A stretch of DNA of 64,000 nt from Azospirillum canadense (GTDB taxonomy: Bacteria; Pseudomonadota; Alphaproteobacteria; Azospirillales; Azospirillaceae). The position numbers and the translations under genes are program-made. Each line of letters starts with the position of its first letter. The first letter of the stretch is position 1. Shown piece after piece: positions 36,201 through 43,807 of this stretch. Location of the stretch: the NCBI RefSeq assembly GCF_025961225.1, contig NZ_JAOQNG010000010.1:1168501-1232500 (forward strand), written 5' to 3'. The notes under the pieces were generated by a model. It did no database searches, was not told the origin of the DNA, and saw only the letters and a list, made by a program, of their open reading frames with translations.

Positions 36201-36788
36201 GGCTCCCTGCCCGCCCTGTTGCGCCGGCGGTTGGACCGCTTCCCAACCCGGCCAGCCTTCCTCAGCCCGGACCCGGAGCGCGCCGCGCTGTGGCGCCGCC
36301 GCGTGGACGCCCTCGGCCCCGGGCTGAAGATCGGCATCAGCTGGCGCAGCCAGATCGTCACCGCGCAGCGCGAGAGCGCCTACACCGCCATCGGCGACTG
36401 GAGCCCGGTGCTCGACCTGCCCGGCGTGCAGGCCGTGAACCTGCAATATGGCGATTGCGCCGCGGAACTGGCCGCCTTCGAGCGCGACGGCCGCCGGCGC
36501 CTGCACCGCTGGGACGACCTGGACCTGAAGAATGATCTGGAGGGATTGGCCGCCCTGATGGCCGCGCTGGACCTCGTCCTGCTGCCGGCCACCGCGGCGG
36601 GTGAGTTGGCGGGCGCGCTGGGCGTGCCGGTGTGGCGCGTCGGGGGCCTGGACTGGACGCAGCTCGGCAGCGGGGCGCGGCCCTGGTTCCCGACCCAGCG
36701 CCTGTTCCAGCCCCGTCCGGGAGAGGCACTCGGCGACGTGGTCCGCCGCATTGCCGCCGCGCTGGGCGGTATGGAGCGGACGGCATAG
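33204..36788 (+). CDS. Two-module TPR-glycosyltransferase (FlmG-like)
   Basis: A 1194-residue protein made of two copies of one module: TPR array (about 15-330), GT-B domain (370-640), TPR array (660-890), GT-B domain (905-1190). Each GT domain has RLLVW(R/P)EQG(V/L)GDE(I/V)LFASC, a VGIGWRSQ or IGISWRSQ strand, NLQY(D/G)DCAAE, RWDDL(N/D)LK(D/N)D and AGELAGALGVP, resembling GT9/GT41-type enzymes. Caulobacter FlmG, a TPR-GT41 protein that attaches pseudaminic acid to flagellin, is the closest functional model I know. The ATG at 33204 has AAGG 8 bases upstream. A 12-base tandem repeat near 36018-36060 gives a GGTG loop in the second GT domain. Confidence 0.85.
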   Translation: MDERAEHGTANEIAAALGRAVGHHRAGRLRDAEREYRAVLTADPHHPDALHLLGVLALQVDQPTAAVELIGRAIGHDGGVADFHDNLGSALAALNRHAEAADAHRRAIALAPGSAQPRYNLGNALQAQDLPGLATLAFTAAVELRPDYAKAWYNLGNTLRAQHRTADAVRALQRAVRLAPAMVEAHNNLSDALTASGRLDEALAQTRFVLRQRPDDAKAHYNLGAVLQKKQAYESAEIAYREALKRDPDHLMALNNLGSVLQKLGRLDQAEQCFREVLRRQPHFVEAIYNLGNALQAQGKFDKAEACYEEALAHNPDLATASYNLALLALLHGQVGRGWQGYGTRFAAGQVVPDRRIDAPLWQGEGLRGQRLLVWREQGVGDEILFASCYAEVIAFSGGRVTIETDRRLVSLFARSFPRATVRAQTIDAEGRETIVPPDFDRHIPAGSLPRLLRSTLAGFDQPGPWLAPDPARVALWRDRVAALGPGLKVGIGWRSQLMTPERKAAYTTLDQWGPLFALPGVTFVNLQYDDCAAEIAAAEARFGVRIHRWDDLNLKDDFESAAALTANLDLVITPAMSAGELAGALGVPTWRFGHRDWTQLGTGARPWFASMQTLQPPPGETFDAVIARMAATLARLAREAAVPAPPPPPLDQPSSIEERLTQAIRLHRAGRLEEAMASYRAVLDRQPDHGDALHLLGLAAHQFGRHEEAEANIAAALRLDPEFPAAWNHLGLVHQALDRTGHAQACFARAIALRPDFPEALTHLGLGLHRAPTIASAKRWHRRSITLAPENPAAHTNLGHACEVTGSFAEAAGHYRTALTLRPDSVDTLNNLGTMAKAEGRDEDSLRHIRRAVRLDPGQPLAAWNFSLLALAEGDLDAGWAGYERRFSARQLQRARRIALPWWRGEGLAGRRLLVWPEQGLGDEVLFASCFEDLRDYGGTGGGTGGGTGGGAVVIECDPRLVPLFARAFPWAEVRAESGGGEGRESIDPPDCDLQVAAGSLPALLRRRLDRFPTRPAFLSPDPERAALWRRRVDALGPGLKIGISWRSQIVTAQRESAYTAIGDWSPVLDLPGVQAVNLQYGDCAAELAAFERDGRRRLHRWDDLDLKNDLEGLAALMAALDLVLLPATAAGELAGALGVPVWRVGGLDWTQLGSGARPWFPTQRLFQPRPGEALGDVVRRIAAALGGMERTA
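36018..36060. repeat. 12-base tandem repeat (GGCGGCACGGGC, about 3.5 copies)
   Basis: Lies within the second GT domain of the two-module protein and encodes a Gly/Thr loop between two conserved blocks. The first GT domain has no equivalent insertion. Confidence 0.8.
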
Positions 36789-37013
36789 TTGCGCAACAAA
36801 GCTCTGCCGAAAGGCGAAGGCCGACAACGAACGGCAAGGCAGAGCCCTATGCGGCGAATTGTCCTACCCCCCATCGTTCGGGGCGGTCATCCCCCGTCTT
36901 TGGTGTACTAGGACAAAAGTTTGGGGTTGTTTGGCGCCTCGGATGGGTGAACACTGCTGTCTCCGGCCTGCCGGACTTGGCAGGAGCCGGTTCGATCCGA
37001 TGGAGAGCAGACC

Positions 37014-37196
37014 ATGCACACTGATGCTCGCCTATCTTCCTTGCAGGAAAAGCACCTGCGTCTCGACCGCGCGATCCTCGACGAGGAAAAGCGCTCTTGG
37101 CCGGATGAGAGCGCGATCAAGCGCCTTAAGATCGAGAAGCTGCATGTCAAGGAAGAGATTGATCGCTTGGCCAGAACCTCCCACCGGGTGAATTGA
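37014..37196 (+). CDS. YdcH/DUF465-family small coiled-coil protein
   Basis: A 60-residue charged protein: LSSLQEKHLRLDRAILDEEK, then DESAIKRLKIEKLHVKEEIDRL. The two amphipathic helices with HxxLD and the LKxEKLxxKxEI pattern are typical of DUF465 (YdcH). Function is unknown for the family. GGAGAG lies 7 bases before the ATG, and a good terminator follows. It is apparently monocistronic. The 225 bases upstream contain an 8-base hairpin at 36801-36845 but no recognised promoter. Confidence 0.8.
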   Translation: MHTDARLSSLQEKHLRLDRAILDEEKRSWPDESAIKRLKIEKLHVKEEIDRLARTSHRVN

Positions 37197-37224
37197 CGCG
37201 CCCATAGACCTTTCCCGTTTCGGT

Positions 37225-37267
37225 GAAAAGCCAGGGGTGGTTCATAAAGCCATCTCTGGCTTTTTTT
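37225..37267. terminator. Bidirectional terminator between the DUF465 gene and the giant TPR gene
   Basis: AAAAGCCAG ... CTGGCTTTTTTT forms a long stem with an inner TGG/CCA pairing. Seven T follow on the plus strand and CTTTTC on the minus. The stop codon of the giant minus-strand gene (37266-37268) lies at its edge. Confidence 0.8.
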
Positions 37268-40200
37268 ATTTTCCCCCGCGAAGCGGCGACTGCACCAAAT
37301 GGCGCAGGCGGCGCGCGACCAGGGGCAACGCGCCCGAGGCCGGCTGGCCCGGCGGTGCCGTCACCAGGGTCATGCTGGGGAACCAGGGCCGCGTGCCGGT
37401 GCCGAGCGCCGTCCAGTCCCCTCCCGCACCGAACCGCCAGACCGGCACGCCCAGGGCCCCGGCCATCTCCCCGACCGAACTGGCCGGAGTGACCACAAGG
37501 TCGAGCCCCACCATCAGCGCCGCGACGCCGTCCAGGTCGTCCTTGAGGTTCAGGTCGGGCCAAGCCTGGACGGCCACGCCGAAGCTCCGCCGCGCCTCCT
37601 CCAACTCGGCGGCGCAGTCGCCGTACTGGAGGTTGACGAAGCGGACGCCGGGCACCGCGACGACCGGCCCCCAATCCCCGATGGCGGAATAGGCGCCGCG
37701 CCGTTCCGGGTTGATCAGACCGCTGCGCCACGCGATGCCGACCGTCAGCCCCGGCCCCAGGGCGGCCAGCCGCTCCCGCCAGCGCAGGACCTGGGCCGGG
37801 TCGGGAACCAGATAGCCCACGCGCGGTGGAAAGTCGGCCAGCCGGCGCCGAAGCAGCCGGGGCAGCGACCCCATCGCCACGTGGCGGTCGATGCCCGCGC
37901 AGGGCGCCTCGGGGTCTGCCGGCGCCGGCCGTATGGTCGCCGTCGGGAAGGACCGGGCGAACAGCGGCACGAGCCGGCGGTCGCATTCGACCGTGACGGA
38001 GCCCGCCCGCGCGATCAGTTCCGGCAGGCAGCCGGCGAACAGGACCTCGTCGCCGAGGCCCTGCTCCCGCCAGACCAGCAGGCCGAGGCCTGAGGGATCC
38101 TCCCCCTCCCAGGGCGGCACCGGCACGACACGCGCCGCCCCGGCCAGGTCCCGCGCGCGGAAGCGATGGTCGTAGCCCCACCAGCCCATCGCCAGGTCGC
38201 CGCGCGTCAGGCACAGCAGGCCCTTGTTGAAGGCGGCGGCCGGCTGGTCGGAATCCAGGGCAAGCGCGCGGTCGCACCAGCGCTCCGCCTCCGTCGCCAG
38301 CCCGAGGTCGCGCAGCAGGCGACCGAGGTTGGCGAGCGCGTCGGCGGTGCCAGGTTCGAGCGCCAAGGCGCGCTGGAGCGCGTGGTGCGCCGAGGGCCAC
38401 CGGCCGGATCGCCGTAACGCGACGCCCAGGTTGAGCCAGCCCGCCCCGCGCGCCGGCGCCAGTGCCACGGCGCGCCGGTGGCTCGCGGCCCCGTCGGCGA
38501 GGCGGCCCAGGCGGGTCAGGACGGCCCCGCGGTTGTCGTGCGCCTCGGCCAGCCCCGGTTCGGCCATCGCGGCGCGCTGGTGGGCGGCCGCGGCGCCTTC
38601 CAGGTCATGCCCGGCTTCCAGGGCGTTGCCGAGGTTGGTCAGGGTGGCGGCCGAGGCCGGCTGCAAGGCGAGCGCCCGGCGGAAGCGGTCCGCAGCGGCG
38701 TCCGGCCGGCCCGTGTCGAGAAGGACGGTTCCGAGGCTGGCCTGGGCCGCGGCATAGGCGGGCGTGCGGGACAAGGCCGCCGCGATCCGCTCCGCCGCCG
38801 CCTCCGACCGTCCGGTCTGGTGGGCGAGCAGGCCCGACAGGTGCAGCGCCACGGGATGGTCCGGACGCAACCGGAGCACCCGCTCGTACAGGGGGGCGGC
38901 GTCGGCGAGCCGGCCGTCGCGGTGATGCCCAGCGGCCTGTTCCAGCAGCGCCTCCGGGTCTGGCGGCGGGGATGGTGGCGGCGGAACGCTCGACGGTTGC
39001 GGCATGAGGCCGCGCAGGGCCGCGGCCATGCGGGCCAGGACCTCCCCCAGCCCTTCGCCGGGACGCGGCTGGAACAGGCGCTGGGTCGGGTACCAGGGGC
39101 GCGTCCCGGTGCCGAGTTGAGTCCATTCCGGCAGGCCGAAGCGCCAAACCGGCACGCCCAGCGCGCCGCCCAGCTCGCCCGCCGACATGGCCGGCGTGAT
39201 CAGCAGGTCGAGGTTGACGGTCAGGGCGGCTACGGCCTCGAAATCGTCCTTCAGGTTCAGGTCGGCCCAGCGGTGGATGCGCACGCCGAAGCGCGCCTCC
39301 GCCGCCGCGATCTCCGCCGCGCAGTCGCCGTACTGCATGGTGATGAAGGTGACGCCGGGCAGCGCGAACAGCGGCCCCCACTGGTCGAGCGCGGTGTAGC
39401 AGTGCCGGCGGTCGCCGTCCATGAGCTGGCTGCGCCACGCGATGCCGAGCTTCAGCCCCGGCCCGAGCGCCGCCAGCCGGTCCCGCCAGAAGGCCACGCG
39501 CTGCGGATCGGGTACCAGCCAGGGCTGCGCCGGGAAGCGCTTTAGATCCGGGCGCAGCAGGCGCGGCAGGCTTCCGGCCGCGACCTGCACGTCCACGTCG
39601 CGCGGGTCGGGGGTCGGCGGACGAACCGTGGCGCCGGGGAAGGACCGCGCGAACAGCGTGACGAGGCGCCGGTCGCATTCGACGACCAGATGACCCGCCC
39701 GGCACTGAAGATCCGGATAGCAGGAGGCGAAGAGGATTTCGTCGCCCACCCCCTGTTCCCGCCAGACCAGGGCGCGGGCGGCCGAGATGTTCTCCCCCCG
39801 CCAGCCGCGCGCGGCGAAGCGCCGCGCCTGGTGGCGGAACTGCGGCGAGCCGAACCGCCATTCATGGTCCGCCCAGCCCGGACGCAGCGCGCCCTCCTCC
39901 AGCAGAAAAAGCGACAGGTTGTAGCGGGCGGTCGCGAGGTGGGGATCGGCCTGGATCGCGTCGCGGTAGGCGGCCTTCGCCTCCTCCAGGCGGCGCTGGC
40001 GCCCCCAATGGATGCCCAGGTTGGCGTGCGCCTCCGCCATGGCCGGGGCGAGGTCCAGCGCACGCCGGTGGCAGGCGAACGCTTCGACGGGCCGGTCGAG
40101 CTGGTCGAGCACGCTGCCAAGATGGCTCCAGGCCGCAGCCTCACCCGGCGCGACCCGCATCGCGCGCCGCAGCTGCGCTTCCGCCTCGGGAAGGCGTTGC

Positions 40201-43200
40201 GCGTCCTGGAGAGCGGATGCCAAGTTGACCAGCTCCGCCACCCCGGACGGCGTCAGGACCAGCGCCAGCCGGTGGCTGCGCGCGGCACCGACCCGGTCGC
40301 CCCGGCCGGCGCGGAGATGGCCGAGGTGGGTGTGCGCCGGTCCCAGCCCCGGACGCAGGAGCAGCGCGCGGCCGATGGCAGCCTCCGCCGCATCCGGTTG
40401 CCCCAGGGCGCGAAGCAGCGCCGCGTGGTTGACCCAATGCTCCGCCCCATCCGGGCGGGCGGCAATGGCGTGGCGCTGCGCGACCTCCGCCCGGTCGGCG
40501 TGCCCCAGCGCCTGCAGGGCGTCGGTCAGCGCCGCGTGGGCGGCGGCGTTTCCGGGATCGGCGGTCGTGGCACGGGCGAGCGCCGCGGCCGCCGCGGCGG
40601 GCTCTTCCCGCCGCAGCAACAGGACGCCGAGAAGATGGAGGGCCACGGCATGATCCGGCGACGCGTCGAGCGCCGCGCGGCACAGGCGCTCCGCCGCGGC
40701 CGGGTCCCCCGACCGGTGATGGTCGATGGCGTCGGCGACCAGCCGGTCCACGTCCGTTGGAGCGGGCTGGGCCGGGTCGGGCTGGGTCAGATCGGGGGGC
40801 GCGGGGTTCCGCATCCGGTCCAGGGTGCGCGCCATGCGGGCCAGCATGTCCTCCAGCCCTTCGCCCGGACGGGGCTGGAACAGGCGTTGCGTCGGGAACC
40901 AGGGGCGCACCCCGCTGCCGAGCTGCGTCCAGTCCCTGTGGCCCAGCCGCCAGACCGGCGCGCCCAGCGCGCCGGCCAGCTCGCCCGCGGAAATCGCCGG
41001 GGTGATCACGAGGTCGAGCCCGGCGATGAGCGCCGCCGTGCCCTCGAAGTCGTCCCTCAGGTCCAGGTCGTCCCAGCGGTAGATACGCACGCCGAAGCGC
41101 GCCTCCGCCGCGGCAAGCTCCGCGGCGCAATCGCCGTACTGCACGTTGACGAAGACGACGCCCGCCAGCGCGAATAGCGGCGCGAAGGCGTCCAGCGTCA
41201 CGTAGGCGGCCTTGCGGTCGGTCGTCATCATCTGGCTGCGCCAGCCGATTCCGACCTTCAACCCCGGCCCCAGCGCGTCCAGCCTATCCCTCCAGGCTGC
41301 GGCGCGGGCCGGATCGGGCGTCAGCCAGGGGGCCGCGTCCGAAAAGGCGGACAGTGCTGGGCGGGCCAAGCGTGGCAGTGCGCCGGCGGCGATGTGCGCG
41401 TCGCAATCCATCGGAACGACGGTCTCGCACCCGTCGTCGGTCAGGGTCTCCGCGCGCACCGTGGCCCAGGGGAAGGAGCGCGCGAAGAGGCTGACCAGCC
41501 GCGGGTCGCATTCGACCACCATGTGGCTGACCCGCTCCGCCGCCGCGCGGAGGCAGGAGACGAAGAGGATTTCGTCGCCGACCCCCTGCTCCCGCCAGAC
41601 CAGCAGGCGCTTGCCCGGCATGGGCTCCCCCCGCCAGGGCGGCGCTGCGACGGCCCGGTCGCGGTAGCCCTTGGCGCGGAAGCGCCACTGGTAGGATTCC
41701 CAGCCGATGCCGAGCTTCCCAAGCGCCAGGCTGACGAGGCCGAGGTTGAGATGCGCCGCGGCCAGCGACGGGTTGAGGTCGAGGGCGCAGCGCAGCGGCC
41801 CCTCCGCCTCGTCCGGCCGGTTGGTCTGCCACAGGAGCATGCCCAGGTTGGCGTGCGCCTCCGCGTTCCGGGCGTCGATCTCCAGGGCCGCGCGATGGGC
41901 GGCCTCGGCCTCCTCCGGATGGCCGAGCATCTGGAGCGCCAGGCCGAGCGCGGTGCGCGCCGGCGCGTTGCGCGGGGACAACCGCACGGCGCGGCGGTGC
42001 ACCGCCAGCGCCTCCGCCCAGCGGTCCAGGGGGTGCAGCGACGTGCCCTGGTTCGTGTAGGCTTCGGCATGGTCGGGCTGAGCGGCGATGGCCATGCGGT
42101 GCAGCCGGATCGCCTCCTCGTGGCTGGACACGCTCGCCAGTGCGTTGCCCAGGTTGTCCAGCGCCTTGGCGTAATCGGGGCGGACGGCCAGCGCCCGGCG
42201 ATAGACCGTCACGGCCTCCTCGGCCCGCTCCAGACTTTCGAGGCCGGTGCCGAGGTTGTTGAGCGCCATGGCGTCGGCCGGTTCCAAGGCCAGGCTGACG
42301 CGCAGGGCCGCCGTCGCCTCCCCCGCCGCGCCGAGATCGAGCAAAACCACGCCCAGGTTGTTCCAGGCGCTCGCCAGCATCGGCTCACCGGCCAGGGCGT
42401 GGCGGTAGCCGTCCGCCGCCTCGGCCCAGCGCCCCTGGTTCTGCAGCGCGCCGGCGAGCGCGAAGCGCAGGCGCGCGTGTGAAGGATCGGCCTCCAGCGC
42501 GGGGCGGAGCGCCGCCTCCGCCTCCGCCCAGCACCGCCGCTCGCCGAGCAGGGTCCCAAGCGCGATGGCGAGGTCGGCGTCGTCGGGGGCGTCCGCCAGC
42601 GCGCGGCGCAGGCAGGCATCCGCATCGGGGTGGCGGAGCGTGCACAGGACGAGCGCCAGCGAGCGCCAGGCCGGGGCATGGCCGGGCGACGCCTTGACGG
42701 CCTCGTGGAAGCAGACCGCCGCATGGTCGAGGTCACCCAGCTGCTGGTGCAGCAGGCCGAGATTGTGGAGGGTGCCCGGGCGGCCGGGTTCCAGCCGCAA
42801 CGCCTCGTTGTAGGCCGCCAGGGCGTCGGCGTGGCGCCCCTCTGCCTGCCGGACGGTCCCGAGGTTGCCGAGCGCCTCCGCATAACCGGGCTGCAGGGCA
42901 ATGGCGCGTCCATAGGCCGCAGCCGCCTCGCCCCAGCGTCCGGCGTCGGCCAGGGTATTGCCCAGGCTGTTGTGGGCTTCCGCAAAGGCCGGATGGGCGG
43001 CGATCACGGCGCGGAAGCGGCGCGCAGCGGACTCCGCGCGGCCCGCTTGGTAGTCGGCGATACCGGAGAGGTGGAGCGCGTCCGCGTGGTCCGCCCGCAA
43101 CGTCAGGATTTGGGCGTAGAGCCGCAGCGCGTCGGCCAGCCGGCCGGCGCGATGGTGGTCGATCGCGGCGTTCAGCCAATCGCCAAGAATCCGGCCCTCA

Positions 43201-43253
43201 CGCGAATCCGCCCGGCCGGTCTTATCGGGGCGGCGATTCCCAATGCGTGTCAC
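37266..43253 (-). CDS. Giant three-module TPR-glycosyltransferase (FlmG-like)
   Basis: A 1995-residue protein with three consecutive TPR+GT modules: TPR 25-515, GT 545-815; TPR 830-1130, GT 1160-1415; TPR 1430-1700, GT 1725-1990. Each GT begins with LVWREQG(V/L)GDE(I/V)LF and ends around GALG(A/V)PVWR(L/F)G...WFP or WYP. The first TPR array is much the longest, about 14 repeats. The start is GTG at 43253, overlapping the flbT stop (GTGA), so it is translated with the flagellin regulator. Together with its two-module neighbour it gives five GT domains, probably for successive or multi-site glycosylation of flagellin. Linkers between modules are Pro-rich. Confidence 0.87.
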   Translation of the reverse strand: MTRIGNRRPDKTGRADSREGRILGDWLNAAIDHHRAGRLADALRLYAQILTLRADHADALHLSGIADYQAGRAESAARRFRAVIAAHPAFAEAHNSLGNTLADAGRWGEAAAAYGRAIALQPGYAEALGNLGTVRQAEGRHADALAAYNEALRLEPGRPGTLHNLGLLHQQLGDLDHAAVCFHEAVKASPGHAPAWRSLALVLCTLRHPDADACLRRALADAPDDADLAIALGTLLGERRCWAEAEAALRPALEADPSHARLRFALAGALQNQGRWAEAADGYRHALAGEPMLASAWNNLGVVLLDLGAAGEATAALRVSLALEPADAMALNNLGTGLESLERAEEAVTVYRRALAVRPDYAKALDNLGNALASVSSHEEAIRLHRMAIAAQPDHAEAYTNQGTSLHPLDRWAEALAVHRRAVRLSPRNAPARTALGLALQMLGHPEEAEAAHRAALEIDARNAEAHANLGMLLWQTNRPDEAEGPLRCALDLNPSLAAAHLNLGLVSLALGKLGIGWESYQWRFRAKGYRDRAVAAPPWRGEPMPGKRLLVWREQGVGDEILFVSCLRAAAERVSHMVVECDPRLVSLFARSFPWATVRAETLTDDGCETVVPMDCDAHIAAGALPRLARPALSAFSDAAPWLTPDPARAAAWRDRLDALGPGLKVGIGWRSQMMTTDRKAAYVTLDAFAPLFALAGVVFVNVQYGDCAAELAAAEARFGVRIYRWDDLDLRDDFEGTAALIAGLDLVITPAISAGELAGALGAPVWRLGHRDWTQLGSGVRPWFPTQRLFQPRPGEGLEDMLARMARTLDRMRNPAPPDLTQPDPAQPAPTDVDRLVADAIDHHRSGDPAAAERLCRAALDASPDHAVALHLLGVLLLRREEPAAAAAALARATTADPGNAAAHAALTDALQALGHADRAEVAQRHAIAARPDGAEHWVNHAALLRALGQPDAAEAAIGRALLLRPGLGPAHTHLGHLRAGRGDRVGAARSHRLALVLTPSGVAELVNLASALQDAQRLPEAEAQLRRAMRVAPGEAAAWSHLGSVLDQLDRPVEAFACHRRALDLAPAMAEAHANLGIHWGRQRRLEEAKAAYRDAIQADPHLATARYNLSLFLLEEGALRPGWADHEWRFGSPQFRHQARRFAARGWRGENISAARALVWREQGVGDEILFASCYPDLQCRAGHLVVECDRRLVTLFARSFPGATVRPPTPDPRDVDVQVAAGSLPRLLRPDLKRFPAQPWLVPDPQRVAFWRDRLAALGPGLKLGIAWRSQLMDGDRRHCYTALDQWGPLFALPGVTFITMQYGDCAAEIAAAEARFGVRIHRWADLNLKDDFEAVAALTVNLDLLITPAMSAGELGGALGVPVWRFGLPEWTQLGTGTRPWYPTQRLFQPRPGEGLGEVLARMAAALRGLMPQPSSVPPPPSPPPDPEALLEQAAGHHRDGRLADAAPLYERVLRLRPDHPVALHLSGLLAHQTGRSEAAAERIAAALSRTPAYAAAQASLGTVLLDTGRPDAAADRFRRALALQPASAATLTNLGNALEAGHDLEGAAAAHQRAAMAEPGLAEAHDNRGAVLTRLGRLADGAASHRRAVALAPARGAGWLNLGVALRRSGRWPSAHHALQRALALEPGTADALANLGRLLRDLGLATEAERWCDRALALDSDQPAAAFNKGLLCLTRGDLAMGWWGYDHRFRARDLAGAARVVPVPPWEGEDPSGLGLLVWREQGLGDEVLFAGCLPELIARAGSVTVECDRRLVPLFARSFPTATIRPAPADPEAPCAGIDRHVAMGSLPRLLRRRLADFPPRVGYLVPDPAQVLRWRERLAALGPGLTVGIAWRSGLINPERRGAYSAIGDWGPVVAVPGVRFVNLQYGDCAAELEEARRSFGVAVQAWPDLNLKDDLDGVAALMVGLDLVVTPASSVGEMAGALGVPVWRFGAGGDWTALGTGTRPWFPSMTLVTAPPGQPASGALPLVARRLRHLVQSPLRGGK

Positions 43254-43675
43254 GGAGCCGGATCGGAGGAGGAATCACCCGGGCTGCGCGTCGTCTCGTC
43301 GGCTGAGTCAGGTCCGCCCCGGAACATCTTCCGGCACAATTTGAGCGCGCGGTAATAGTTGCGCGATTCCACCAGACGCTCGATCTCGTCGAGGTCCTTG
43401 GCGCAATCGGGACGCGCTTCCCGCGTTTCGTTCAGGATGGAGGCGAAGCGCTGCAGGTTCAGCGTTCCATCCTCCGGGAAAATGTAGACGAGCTGAATGA
43501 CGAAATAGAGCTTCTTCTCGATGCAGTCGATCTGCTCTTCCTTCAGCACTTCCCGGCCGCGCAGGAAATTCGCCGTGTTGTAGAGAAAGAAGGAGCCCGG
43601 ACGGTCTCCGGCCCCGATGACGGCGCCGTTGATGATGACTTTTTCGTTGGGACGAAGAACGAACTTCAAAGGCAT
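43250..43675 (-). CDS. flbT: Flagellar biosynthesis repressor FlbT
   Basis: A 141-residue FlbT protein: MPLKFVLRPNEKVIINGAVI (20 residues), FFLYNTANFLRGREVLKEEQ and YFVIQLVYIFPEDG are family hallmarks. In Caulobacter FlbT binds the 5' untranslated region of flagellin mRNA and lowers its stability until the hook is complete. The last about 20 residues are Ser/Asp/Pro-rich and family-atypical. The gene lies 132 bases after the flagellin stop and is coupled to the giant TPR-glycosyltransferase, so regulator and modifier of flagellin are made together. Confidence 0.93.
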   Translation of the reverse strand: MPLKFVLRPNEKVIINGAVIGAGDRPGSFFLYNTANFLRGREVLKEEQIDCIEKKLYFVIQLVYIFPEDGTLNLQRFASILNETREARPDCAKDLDEIERLVESRNYYRALKLCRKMFRGGPDSADETTRSPGDSSSDPAP

Positions 43676-43752
43676 GACAACCGACCCGGTCTTGGCTGGG
43701 CGGTGCGGGAAACCGGGGCCATCCCACGGAGGCGCCGCGCACCAAATGGAAC

Positions 43753-43776
43753 GGGCGGCGGCTCGCGCCGCCGCCC
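43753..43776 (-). terminator. Stem-loop after the flagellin gene
   Basis: GGGCGGCGGC, a 4-base GCGA loop and GCCGCCGCCC form a perfect 10-base stem 32 bases after the flagellin stop. It is followed by GTTCCATTTG rather than a T-run, so it may be a partial terminator or protect the flagellin mRNA 3' end while letting some transcription into flbT. Confidence 0.55.
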
Positions 43777-43807
43777 GCCGGGCGTGATCCTACCCGAAGT
43801 TCCCGGC

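Noticed and set aside
36801..36845. Hairpin after the two-module TPR-GT gene as a terminator
   Set aside because: The 8-base stem (GCTCTGCC / GGCAGAGC) has a loop of 29 bases and no T-run, so termination is not supported.
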